In this document: positions 24,013 through 32,278 of the stretch, piece after piece
Numbering within the stretch: position 1 is the stretch's first letter
How the letters are laid out: the number at the start of each line of letters is the position of its first letter
Source: Planctomycetota bacterium
Lineage (GTDB): Bacteria > Planctomycetota > Phycisphaerae > WQYP01
DNA length: 34,617 nt
Reading direction: 5' to 3'
NCBI GenBank assembly: GCA_021785435.1
Contig: JAJYFE010000038.1
Span: forward strand, 1-34,617
Translations under genes and position numbers: made by a program
The notes under the pieces: model-generated
The model's database searches: none
Told to the model about the DNA's origin: nothing
What the model saw: only the letters and a program-made list of their open reading frames with translations

Positions 24013-25338
24013 ATGACCGTCGCTTTTGGCAGCCGCCGGGGGATGAATCGCCACCGCCCCATATGGCCGCGGAGCAGTTTATTCGCCGCGATCGGTGCTA
24101 GACTGGCCGGGGGTAGTGGCCGCGCGCGGTCCTCAACCACACATCAACCCTGGCGCCGGCGCCGCCCTGGCCTAAACCGAGGCACAACGCCGGCTCCCTG
24201 GAGATGGTACTGTGCGCTGTCGATGCTGGCCGGGGTGCTGGCCTTGAGGCCGCAGCAGTTCAGCCGCGGCACCGAGCCGGCCGGAGCGCATCTGCGGCGC
24301 ATGCTGGATAGCACACTGCAGATGACCCTGCATCACACCCCTGTGGCGGAGGCCTTCTCCGACCTCGCCCGCGCGGCGGGCATCTCCATCGAAGTGGAGG
24401 AATCGGTTTACGACCGCCTGCCTTACGGCGCGGACACGCGGATCGATGCAACCTTCCACAATGTCCGGGTGGAAAAGGCGTTGCGGACCCTGCTGCGGCG
24501 GATGGATCTGCGGCTGAGCCTTTCCGACGGACATGTGGTGATCCGGCCCGGGGTCGCCCTGATCCGGCTGGGGCGGCGTGCGACATGGAACGAACTGGTT
24601 CTATTGCGGCGAATCGCCGCGACGCCGCTGACGCGAGCCGACGATGACTGGCTGGGCACGCTGGCCGGGCTGCTGAAAACCCCGAGGCTGCAGATCGCCA
24701 TCGCGCCAGCGCCAGCGCCCCGGCGTGCCGCGGCGCTGGCGGCGCTGCGCGCCGAGCTGCCGTGCACCATCGACCGGGCGTTGACTACCTACGCTCGGGC
24801 CTTGCACATGATCTGGTTTCTACATCGGCGGAGCCTGCATATCACCACCCAACGGGCGTGGGTGCGTCGGCAACTGGATCGGCCCATTGCCGTGAAAGAG
24901 ACCAATGCTCCGCTGGAGCAGGTCGTCGCCGAGTTGGCCGCACTTTCCGGCGTACGTTTTAAACCCGAACCCGGGCTTTATCTGCTGGTGCCGCGTGTGA
25001 GCATTGACTCGAACGATGGGACCATTCGACAAACCTTGGACGCGCTCAGTGGCGCCACCGGAATTGCGTACCATATTGCCGGAGACGCCGTGGTGTTACA
25101 GATGCCGCATAGCGCTGGCCCCTCCGGCGTGGGGGCCGACCCCGTGGTGGCCACCCTGGCGGTTCCGTTCGGTCCACACCACCAGAAAATCAACGTGTTT
25201 ATTCGCGCTTCGGAGTTGCCGGCTCCGTTGCGCCGGCGCTTGGCGCAAAAGGTGCGCCAAGCGGTGCAGGCGCTGGCCACGACCCACGTTCCGAAAACTT
25301 CTTCTCCTCCCGCGACCCAGCCGACACCCAGCCGGTGA
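24013..25338 (+). CDS. STN/secretin-N-domain protein, probably membrane-anchored
   Basis: About 441 residues. A basic N-terminal stretch of 60 residues precedes a hydrophobic segment (about 65-80: WYCALSMLAGVLAL), suggesting a signal anchor. Residues about 98-180 look like an STN (secretin/TonB short N-terminal) domain: LQMTLHHTPVAEAFSDLARA, AGISIEVEESVYD, IDATFHNVRVEKALRTLLR, LSLSDGHVVIRP. A second copy lies at about 302-375: IAVKETNAPLEQVVAELAAL, GVRFKPEPGLYLLVP, TIRQTLDALSGATGIAYHIA, GDAVVLQMP. Such domains occur in secretins, TonB receptors and FecR-type regulators. No beta-barrel secretin domain follows. It starts 2 bp after purB and is probably co-transcribed with it, though a functional link is unlikely. 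Confidence 0.65.
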   Translation: MTVAFGSRRGMNRHRPIWPRSSLFAAIGARLAGGSGRARSSTTHQPWRRRRPGLNRGTTPAPWRWYCALSMLAGVLALRPQQFSRGTEPAGAHLRRMLDSTLQMTLHHTPVAEAFSDLARAAGISIEVEESVYDRLPYGADTRIDATFHNVRVEKALRTLLRRMDLRLSLSDGHVVIRPGVALIRLGRRATWNELVLLRRIAATPLTRADDDWLGTLAGLLKTPRLQIAIAPAPAPRRAAALAALRAELPCTIDRALTTYARALHMIWFLHRRSLHITTQRAWVRRQLDRPIAVKETNAPLEQVVAELAALSGVRFKPEPGLYLLVPRVSIDSNDGTIRQTLDALSGATGIAYHIAGDAVVLQMPHSAGPSGVGADPVVATLAVPFGPHHQKINVFIRASELPAPLRRRLAQKVRQAVQALATTHVPKTSSPPATQPTPSR

Positions 25339-26804
25339 TCTGGGAAGAGCGGCCTTTGTCTCAGCGCCAGGCGGCGGGAGTCCTGGCGGCGAAAAAAATC
25401 ACGGCCTGCCTGACGAATGTTTTTCTGGATAGACCGACCACGGCGAGCCGTCCGCGTTCACAGGTGCGCTCCAACCGGATAGCCGCTTCAGCTTGAGTTG
25501 CCTGGAATAGGCAAGTTACTACGCAAGCAAGGACGTCTGGATTTGCACGGCTAAACTGCGGGATGTGAGGAGGCGTTCGGGGCCAGCCGAGGCGAGCGTC
25601 TCCGCGCGTTCATCAACCACCGGCGCGTTGAGCGAAGGTGGGGGAAAAAGGCAGCAGCAGGGTAGCGTGATGATGGAACGACCTTTTAGTGACAACATCC
25701 GTGGCCTGGTCAATACCACCACGTCGCCGAGTCGTACCGCGCTGCTGCTTGACGAAAATGGGGCGGGAAAATCCTCCGGGTTCGGGACCCTGCCCGGCTT
25801 ACGGCGCTTTGTCACTGGACAAGACTGGGTTCCAGCAGCATTTCGGAGTACCGACCTGACCAAGTGGCAAACACAGCCCATGCAACGATGAGCGATCAAC
25901 CTGCGGGTGGACCGCGGTCTTTATCATTATGAGCTGCGGCTCCATCCCGATCGCATGGCCGTTCGGGCCTGTTTCTCCGGTCGCCCGCCGCGCCAGAACT
26001 CGGAATCCTGCCACGTGCAGCGGCCGCCTCACTGGCCGCGGATCCTGATCGGTTGCCTGAGGAGAAGGCGTATGTCACATGGGTCTATATCTCGCGGTAA
26101 ACCCAGTGGGCGCGCCGCCGGAACCGGCCAGCGCGGCGCCGCGAAGACAGCCATGGCGGTATCGATGGCATACAGGCCGTGCGACCTAGAGTCGGCGTAG
26201 CACGAGCGAGCCTCGCTGAACAGCAGGAGTCAGCGGAACGTACCAGCAGCGATATGCCGCACCGCAGCGCGTCCTGCGCCGGAATATTTTGGACCGATCC
26301 GGCATCGTACCAGAAAGCATCGTGTGAAAATCGCGGCGGGCACCCTGGCGAAAGGCCCAGCGCAGGGTCAATAGGCCGACCTCCTGGCAGTCAGATTGGC
26401 CGAAAGCGCTGGCGACCAAGCCCCAGTTGGATGCACCTAAACAGGTAGCAGGCCGGGGGGCGAACTGTATTGCGGCGACGGTGTTCCTCGTACGCCTCCA
26501 GCGGCATAGTGCCGCGGACGCCGCCGACACCGGAGACGCGGGCTGCGGGATGGCCCTGCGCTACGTTGCGGGCCACCTCACAACTTGCCCGCTTCGATGG
26601 ACGCTCACAGGGTTTGGTGTTATTCGCAGGGGAAGGTCAGTCCCGCCGGGAACGATTTACCGAAAATTTAATCTGGGTTTAACGGAACCGACATGGTCGC
26701 ACCGTAGTTTAGGTGGGCGTCAGATGGTACTCGTAGCTCGTCGAAACGATTTACGGGTTCCGTGAAACGGACCGAAAAGGCCCCAGAGAAGGAGTAGTCC
26801 AATC
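25339..26804. other. 1.47-kb region without a recognisable gene
   Basis: Between the STN gene and the MFS transporter no frame gives a product I recognise, on either strand. Frames of 60-126 codons occur on both strands, as expected for GC-rich noncoding DNA. One plus-strand frame near 25565-25891 includes LLLDENGAGKSSGF, which looks like a Walker A motif but has no other ATPase motif. I found no tmRNA, RNase P or SRP landmarks and no copy of the R1-R3 repeats. The last ~100 bp must hold the transporter's promoter. It may be decayed coding DNA. Confidence 0.5.
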
Positions 26805-28223
26805 ATGGCGGCAGCAAGCTTAAGCACCGAATTACACGCGCAGGAAGTGGCCGAGGCACTCAACGAAGTTCACTTCACCGGTTTTCATCTGCGGGCCATC
26901 GTTACGGCGGGGATGGGGTTCTTCACCTCCGCCTATGACCTGACGGTGATCGGCACCGCGGTGGTGCTGGCGAATCTGGAATGGCACGCCTCGCCGGTGA
27001 TGATCGGTCTGGTGACGTCCATTTCGTTAGCGTTTACCGTGCTGGGAGCGTTTCTCTTCGGCTCCATCGCCGATCGAATCGGGCGTAAGAAGATCTACGG
27101 CATCGAAGCGGTTCTAATGACCGTTGGCGCGGTGGGCAGCGCCTTCGCCACGGGGCCGCTGTCGATGGTTATCTGGCGCAGCATCATGGGGTTGGGCATT
27201 GGCGGGGATTACCCGCTGTCGGCGGTGATTATGAGCGAATACGCCAATCGCTCAGACCGCGGCAAGATGGTGGGGATGGTGTTTTCTTGCCAGGCGTTGG
27301 GCTTTCTGGCGGGGCCGGTGGTGTTGATGACGATGCTGGCGGCGGGAATCAGCCATGACCTCTGCTGGCGAATTGCGTTGGGGTTGGGGGCGATTCCGGC
27401 GGCGGCGGTAATTCTGCTGCGGCGCACCATGCCGGAATCCCCGCGCTGGCTGGCCCGGGCCAAAGGCGAGGGCACCAAGGCCGCCAAAGATCTGGCTTGG
27501 TACTCCACCGGTACGGTTAAAGCCGCCGGGGTGGACCGGCGCGTCCGTGAGCCGCTGGGCAAGTATATTCGCGCCTTGATTGGCACGGCAGGTACGTGGG
27601 CCGTTCTCGATTACGCCTACTATGGCAACACGATTTCCATGCCGCTGATTTTACAGCATTTTGTTCCCGCCCATACCCCCGATCCTTTGCTGACCATCAC
27701 GGCGTGGAATGCAATTGTTTTCGGGGTGTTCGCGGTGTCGGGGTACGTTTGCGCCTTTATGTTCTGCGACAAGCTGGGGCGTAAATTCGTGCAGATGCTG
27801 GGGTTTGCGATGATGGCACTGTTCTTCCTGCTCATGGGCGTGGTGCCGGGGTTGTCCAGCACCGTAGTGCCATTCTTGATTTTATTTGGCTTAAGCTACT
27901 TTTTCATTGAATTCGGCCCGAATGTGATCACGTTTATCATATCGGCGGAGTTATTCCCGGTGAATCTGCGGACCACGGGCCACGGCATTTCCGCGGGCGT
28001 GGCCAAAGCCGCGGCATTCCTGGGCGTGTTCCTGTTCCCAATTATCCAGAGCGACCTGGGAATTAATGGAGTTTTGATCATGGCCGGCGTCCTGGCCATC
28101 GCCGGTTTGGTCCTGACCGCCGTTTGCATTGACGAGCCGGCAGGCAAAACCCTGGAAGATGCCGGTTTGGAAAACGGATCGGTCATTGCCAGTAGCTCCC
28201 CCTCGGCGGTAGTGGCTGGGTAG
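26805..28223 (+). CDS. MFS transporter, phosphate:H+ symporter (PHS)-like
   Basis: 472 residues with about twelve membrane segments, an inner-membrane secondary transporter. Features of the PHS family (Pho84-like) are GMGFFTSAYDLTVIGTAVVL (about 36-55), the MFS loop GSIADRIGRKKIYG (about 86-99), LGIGGDYPLSAVIMSEYANR then SDRGKMVGMVFSCQALG (about 130-166), RRTMPESPRWLARAKG, CDKLGRKFVQMLG and FGPNVITFIISAELFPVNLR followed by TTGHGISAGVAKAAAFLG (about 372-408). PHS members mostly import phosphate with protons, but some carry organic ions, so the substrate is not certain. AAGGAG lies about ten bases before the ATG. Monocistronic by position, ending in a region with a strong hairpin. Confidence 0.82.
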   Translation: MAAASLSTELHAQEVAEALNEVHFTGFHLRAIVTAGMGFFTSAYDLTVIGTAVVLANLEWHASPVMIGLVTSISLAFTVLGAFLFGSIADRIGRKKIYGIEAVLMTVGAVGSAFATGPLSMVIWRSIMGLGIGGDYPLSAVIMSEYANRSDRGKMVGMVFSCQALGFLAGPVVLMTMLAAGISHDLCWRIALGLGAIPAAAVILLRRTMPESPRWLARAKGEGTKAAKDLAWYSTGTVKAAGVDRRVREPLGKYIRALIGTAGTWAVLDYAYYGNTISMPLILQHFVPAHTPDPLLTITAWNAIVFGVFAVSGYVCAFMFCDKLGRKFVQMLGFAMMALFFLLMGVVPGLSSTVVPFLILFGLSYFFIEFGPNVITFIISAELFPVNLRTTGHGISAGVAKAAAFLGVFLFPIIQSDLGINGVLIMAGVLAIAGLVLTAVCIDEPAGKTLEDAGLENGSVIASSSPSAVVAG

Positions 28224-28249
28224 GAACGCGGAATCGATCAGTAGTCGGC

Positions 28250-28342
28250 CGAAGATCCGCCACGGTGGACACGCTCCGATGTGCCGTCGAACCAGCGGAC
28301 CAGCCACGACACGGCGGCTGTGTCCACCGGGGCGGATCTTCG
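28250..28342. repeat. Nested palindromic element, family R3, copy 2, with 22-bp outer stem
   Basis: The outer arms CGAAGATCCGCC-a-CGGTGGACAC (split by one mismatch) and GTGTCCACCG-g-GGCGGATCTTCG pair over 22 of 23 positions. Inside lies the R3 core, GCTCCGATGTGCCGTCGAAC then CAGCGGAC, shared with 16213-16287. It is 27 bp past the MFS stop and between convergent genes, so it may act as a two-way terminator or roadblock, but there is no T tract. In the core, one C:A mismatch in the inner stem becomes a G:U pair if the minus strand is the RNA. Confidence 0.7.
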
Positions 28343-28485
28343 ATCTGCGGCTGGAGGGGACCACGGAGCACCGCCGGCAATTTAATGATTCATTCTGCGT
28401 TCCCACCAGGTGCTCGGTCACGACGGTAATGGCGTCGTCAGGATTCCTGCACCGACCGGGCGAAGCTGCTGCGCTGGAAACGGGC

Positions 28486-28905
28486 TTAACCGGACATTTT
28501 CAACCAGCCTGCGGTAACCACGCCCCACAGCAAACCCAAAGCCATCACCACCAGCGGAGTGGTATAGCCGAGATTCAACCCCAACACGGTCTGTCCCTGA
28601 AAGATCGGCAGAACCACCAGCAGTTCAAACAAGCCCGGCAGCAGGCCCAGTAGCAAGCCGCGCTTGAAAAAGGAATTCGGTATGACCGGCAGCACAAAAA
28701 ACAGGCCGAAAACCCCGCCCCACACCAGGCGCGAACAGATCCAAGCCTCATCGGAGGAAACCGGCAAGCGGCAGCCGATGGTTGCGAACAGGCCTATGCG
28801 CTGCAACAACCAGGCGATCAAAAGACTCACCACCGCCCCAACGACACCGGCGGAAAAGGTCAGTGAAAGTTGGCCCGGCACGCTGCCGGAAGCGGAACCA
28901 GCCAT
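28486..28905 (-). CDS. Small integral membrane protein, family not recognised
   Basis: About 139 residues with four hydrophobic segments: about 15-32 (FSAGVVGAVVSLLIAWLL), 58-75 (RLVWGGVFGLFFVLPVIP), 82-102 (GLLLGLLPGLFELLVVLPIF) and 112-134 (TTPLVVMALGLLWGVVTAGW). I do not recognise a family and see no catalytic motif. The frame is open to 28971, but that would overlap the upstream gene by 50 bp; the ATG at 28903-28905 lies 16 bp after that gene's stop and has AGGAG about ten bases upstream. It is likely co-transcribed with the SurA/PpiD-like gene, so an envelope role is possible. Confidence 0.65.
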   Translation of the reverse strand: MAGSASGSVPGQLSLTFSAGVVGAVVSLLIAWLLQRIGLFATIGCRLPVSSDEAWICSRLVWGGVFGLFFVLPVIPNSFFKRGLLLGLLPGLFELLVVLPIFQGQTVLGLNLGYTTPLVVMALGLLWGVVTAGWLKMSG

Positions 28906-28921
28906 ACCGCTTGTACTCCTG

Positions 28922-30982
28922 TCAGTGTGCGGCGCGGAACCGGGCCCGTGCCGTGACCGCTTGGTAACCAAGCCAACCGTACAGATATTTCAGGCGCGTC
29001 TGCAGGGTGAGCTGTTGCGCCCCGAATTTCCGCAGCTCCGCATCCCGCAGTTGATTGATGGGAATGGGCTTGGTCTGTAGCAACTGCAGTACAAACATCT
29101 CGAGTCGGGAATCAATCGGGACGCCGATCGTGGAATACCCGGCCGACGCGGTGTTTTCGATGGTTGATTTTGAATTCTCGATCGGTGGGTGGGCGGCTGG
29201 CGGATCCACGCGCCCGCGCTTATTCCGATGGCTATCGGGGGGGCTATGAATATTTTCACCGAAAAGGTCCTTCTGAGCGCCTCTGACGTCCCATGAGGCG
29301 CTGCCTGTCGTTCTCCGATCCGCCCGCCGGGCCAGGCGGAATGCAACCCGCGCCAACTGCCGGCCTACGGCGCCCGGTACGCCCGGCACATGATTAGCTA
29401 CCCAACCATAAACCGGCTGGCCAGTATAGGCCCAAGCCAGAGGCCGAGGCGACAGGGTCAAAGCCTGAAATGGTGGCGGCGTTCGCAAGCTTAAATGCTG
29501 GATCCTGGCCGCGGCGATCAGGCCAATTTTTTGTGCTTCGAGCCGCAAGCGCCGGCCGCGCTGCAGGACGTGTCGATACGCTTCTAGCCGCCGGGCATCG
29601 CGCTCTACCACAGCGCGCACCGCATTCAGGGTGGTTGGATTATGGGCTGCGCTGACGGCGGTAAGGCGATAGATGTACTCATTACCCTTCATGTCCTGCA
29701 GCACTGGCCCGTCGCGTCCCACCTGCAGATGCAACAGCAAACCAATCCCCTGGGCGTGCGGGTCCAATTCATGCACTTTCATGGCTAACACCGGTAAAGA
29801 TAAGGGTTCGCTCCACCCACTTTGCTGGGCGACCGCCTCGCCGATACCGCGCAGACTCGTCAATCCCGCAGCACTAAGCCACTGCGTCGAGCGGCCAATG
29901 GCGGGCCGATAACCGAAGCGGTGCTGCAGTCGGGCCGCCACCCGACGGTAGGACATCCAATCTTTGGCGGGAAGCGGCCGGTAGTATCCGCTGATCTGGA
30001 CATGCTTCCAGGGCTGGCCCGTCATGCGCAGCGCCGCCCGAATCATGCGCCGAAACCGATCGGCAACCTGACCATCCAGTTGGCGCTGGATGAGCTGCCG
30101 CCGGACCTGGCGGAACGGCTTGTAGTGCGGGGCGGAAACCGCAGTCTTCCCTTGGCTGGGGGCTATTTTAAACTTGGCCCGGTGTCCTTGATAATAGCGG
30201 TAGGCCGCTTCCACGTCGGCCACCGTCACTTTCATCCGAGACAGCTCAGCAGCGCGATCAAATTTCATGAACTCAATCCGCACGCGATCCGGATACCGAT
30301 ACCCAAAGGGGTAGCGATGGCCATCCAGAAGAGGTGGTCGGCTTCGGGATCCGGGCGACCAGCGCAGCACCGTGCGGTAGGTTTGGAACAGGTGTTTCAC
30401 CAGAGCCAGGGATGGAGCCGGCATGACGGCGATATCGGCGGCGGAAAGCTTTACGTAGGCGATGCGGATGCTCGAGGCGGCCCGGCTAAGATAATGCAGA
30501 AGCTGCGGCCGGCTGGGCGCCGCGGCGCGGGAGACAAAGCCCGCCAGCCGGTCGACGGCCTCCAGGTCGGCGATGGCCTGGAGCACGTTCTCAGGGGCAT
30601 ATTCCGAATGGCTTAAAAACTCCCCTACCTCCTGACGCAACGGTTTAAAATCGGCCAGCCACTGCCGAGCGACATCGGTGTCCGGGAAAAAACCATTTTG
30701 CCGCGCCTCGCGCAGAAGCAGATAAAACTGCAGGCTGGCGCGGAAGCGCCCACGCGGATCAAGCCAGGACGCCTGCGCCTGCAGAAACGGCAGGCGTCGG
30801 ATGACGGTCACATCAAAACGCGCCGGCTGCAGGTCGCTGCTGGTCAGGGGGTGGCCGTTCAAATCGCCAACCACAAAATTCGCGTTACCGCCGCCCATGC
30901 GATTCAGGGACAGCCCCACCAGAAACGTCACCATCAATAGAACCCCCAGCAAGACCATCAGCGGCTTGCTGAGTTTATGCAT
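28922..30982 (-). CDS. Membrane-anchored SurA/PpiD-like protein
   Basis: About 686 residues. The N-terminus KLSKPLMVLLGVLLMVTFLV is a single membrane anchor (about 4-25), followed by FVVGDLNGHPLTSSDLQPAR, the usual opening of a SurA N-terminal domain (V..VNG..IT..DL). A long helical, basic region follows, typical of periplasmic foldases of the PpiD type. I could not find a clear parvulin PPIase domain, so it may be a chaperone only. Near the C-terminus PIENSKSTIENTASAG interrupts the protein (nt about 29140-29200); such repeats are known from intergenic DNA. The ATG at 30980-30982 has AAGG five bases upstream; ATGs at 30997 and 31036 are also in frame. Divergent from the HEAT lipoprotein gene. 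Confidence 0.62.
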   Translation of the reverse strand: MHKLSKPLMVLLGVLLMVTFLVGLSLNRMGGGNANFVVGDLNGHPLTSSDLQPARFDVTVIRRLPFLQAQASWLDPRGRFRASLQFYLLLREARQNGFFPDTDVARQWLADFKPLRQEVGEFLSHSEYAPENVLQAIADLEAVDRLAGFVSRAAAPSRPQLLHYLSRAASSIRIAYVKLSAADIAVMPAPSLALVKHLFQTYRTVLRWSPGSRSRPPLLDGHRYPFGYRYPDRVRIEFMKFDRAAELSRMKVTVADVEAAYRYYQGHRAKFKIAPSQGKTAVSAPHYKPFRQVRRQLIQRQLDGQVADRFRRMIRAALRMTGQPWKHVQISGYYRPLPAKDWMSYRRVAARLQHRFGYRPAIGRSTQWLSAAGLTSLRGIGEAVAQQSGWSEPLSLPVLAMKVHELDPHAQGIGLLLHLQVGRDGPVLQDMKGNEYIYRLTAVSAAHNPTTLNAVRAVVERDARRLEAYRHVLQRGRRLRLEAQKIGLIAAARIQHLSLRTPPPFQALTLSPRPLAWAYTGQPVYGWVANHVPGVPGAVGRQLARVAFRLARRADRRTTGSASWDVRGAQKDLFGENIHSPPDSHRNKRGRVDPPAAHPPIENSKSTIENTASAGYSTIGVPIDSRLEMFVLQLLQTKPIPINQLRDAELRKFGAQQLTLQTRLKYLYGWLGYQAVTARARFRAAH

Positions 30983-31243
30983 CAATCCTTCGGCCATGGC
31001 ATCGTTTCCAGTTCCAACCGGTCCAACCTCGCCCAAGGCGGGTTATTCAAGCATACGCGAAGCCGCCGCCATGGTAAATCGCCCCTCTCCCCGTACCGTC
31101 GACCGCATGACGCGTACCTCAGAGCCGCCCTTGAGTACGTTGAAACCCGGCGACAGACGCTGAAAAAAGTCCTGGTATCCGCCCGCGATGGAGCTTTAGT
31201 TCGCCACGTTGAAACGCAGGGCATTGCGGCGGGAAAAACCTTG

Positions 31244-31249
31244 TATAAT
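31244..31249 (+). promoter_or_regulatory. Perfect TATAAT -10 box just before the HEAT lipoprotein start
   Basis: TATAAT lies 9 bp before the ATG at 31259. Transcription would begin around 31256, giving an almost leaderless mRNA if that ATG is used. The -35 region (GCATTG at 17-bp spacing) is a poor match. If translation instead starts at the in-frame ATG at 31295, the leader would be about 40 nt. Confidence 0.45.
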
Positions 31250-31258
31250 TTTGGGGAT

Positions 31259-32242
31259 ATGGATGCCCAACTCAGGCCTTTCCGTACGCTCCATATGCTC
31301 GGATCGGTGCTCAAAGCGCCATTCCTGGCCATTCTAACCGCACTGTTGACAGGGTGCGCCTCCGCCCCAGAACCTCGCCTGAACCTGGCGCCGGCGCTGG
31401 CAGTCCTGCAACATGCGGCCGCCAGCCGGCAGCCGGCGCTGCGTGCCCACGTGATGGAAAGCGTGCAGCCACTCGAGCGCATGGCGGCAATCAAGATTCT
31501 CATGCGGGGGATGACCGATCCCTCGCCGATGGTGCGCTTTACCGCAGCCATGGTCGCGGGCCAACAGCGTCTGGTCCGGCTGGAACCGCAGTTGCAAACT
31601 CTGCGGCGTGATTCGAACCTGAGCGTACGCCCTGCCGCCATCTATGCCCTGGCCCGGCTGGGTGAAACCAAGTACCTCGCGGCGCTGCCGGCGGCGCTGG
31701 AGAACCGCGCTGCCATCGTGCGTGCCAATGCCGCCATGGTGCTGGGCGATCTGGGCGATGTCAACGCGGCGCACCTGCTGCGCCAACATGTCGATGATCC
31801 CAACGCCGCCGTGCGCTTCGCCGTCACCGTAGCGCTGGCCCAACTGGGGCAACGGCAGGCCATTAGCAGTTTGATTGCGATGAGTTTAAGCGCCTACGCC
31901 GCGGATCAGCTCGCCGCTCTGAGCGTGTTTTGTTCTCTGCGGGCGCCGGTGGCAGCCAACGTGTTAACCGCCGGTCTTTCCGACACGCTGCCCGAGGCCC
32001 GCCTGATCGCAGCACGGGGTTTGGGGCAGCGGGGCAGCGCGGCGGGGCAAGGCCTAGCCTTGCACTATGCCCATAGCCGTCATAGCCATTTGCGGGCGCT
32101 GGCCGCCTTGGCCCTAGGGGCCATCGCCAGGCCCGCGGACGCGGCGGTTCTGCGGCGCATGCTCGCCGATCCGAACCCCCAAGTCCGCGTCGCCGCGGCT
32201 GCAGGTTGGATTGAACTTATTCAGAAGACTTCGGAGAAATGA
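31259..32242 (+). CDS. HEAT-repeat lipoprotein
   Basis: About 327 residues. The N-terminus VLKAPFLAILTALLTGCAS is a lipoprotein signal peptide with lipobox LLTGC and lipidated Cys near 33. The rest is a string of HEAT/PBS-type helical repeats of about 31 residues: MTDPSPMVRFTAAMVAG, DSNLSVRPAAIYALARLGE, ENRAAIVRANAAMVLGDLGD, DDPNAAVRFAVTVALAQLGQ, SDTLPEARLIAARGLGQRG, HSRHSHLRALAALALGAIA and ADPNPQVRVAAAAGWIEL. These make a protein-binding solenoid, here probably on the periplasmic face of a membrane. No enzyme motif is present. The frame is open to 30977; the ATGs at 31259 and 31295 both keep the signal peptide. Convergent with the nitrilase-family gene, 36 bp apart. Confidence 0.82.
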   Translation: MDAQLRPFRTLHMLGSVLKAPFLAILTALLTGCASAPEPRLNLAPALAVLQHAAASRQPALRAHVMESVQPLERMAAIKILMRGMTDPSPMVRFTAAMVAGQQRLVRLEPQLQTLRRDSNLSVRPAAIYALARLGETKYLAALPAALENRAAIVRANAAMVLGDLGDVNAAHLLRQHVDDPNAAVRFAVTVALAQLGQRQAISSLIAMSLSAYAADQLAALSVFCSLRAPVAANVLTAGLSDTLPEARLIAARGLGQRGSAAGQGLALHYAHSRHSHLRALAALALGAIARPADAAVLRRMLADPNPQVRVAAAAGWIELIQKTSEK

Positions 32243-32278
32243 CACCGGCGATATGGTGGAATCCCAGATCCGGCCCGG

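Noticed and set aside
25565-25891. Possible ABC ATPase with Walker A (DENGAGKSS)
   Set aside because: No signature motif, Walker B or transporter neighbour is present, and the rest of the frame is unlike any ABC protein; probably chance or a very old relic.
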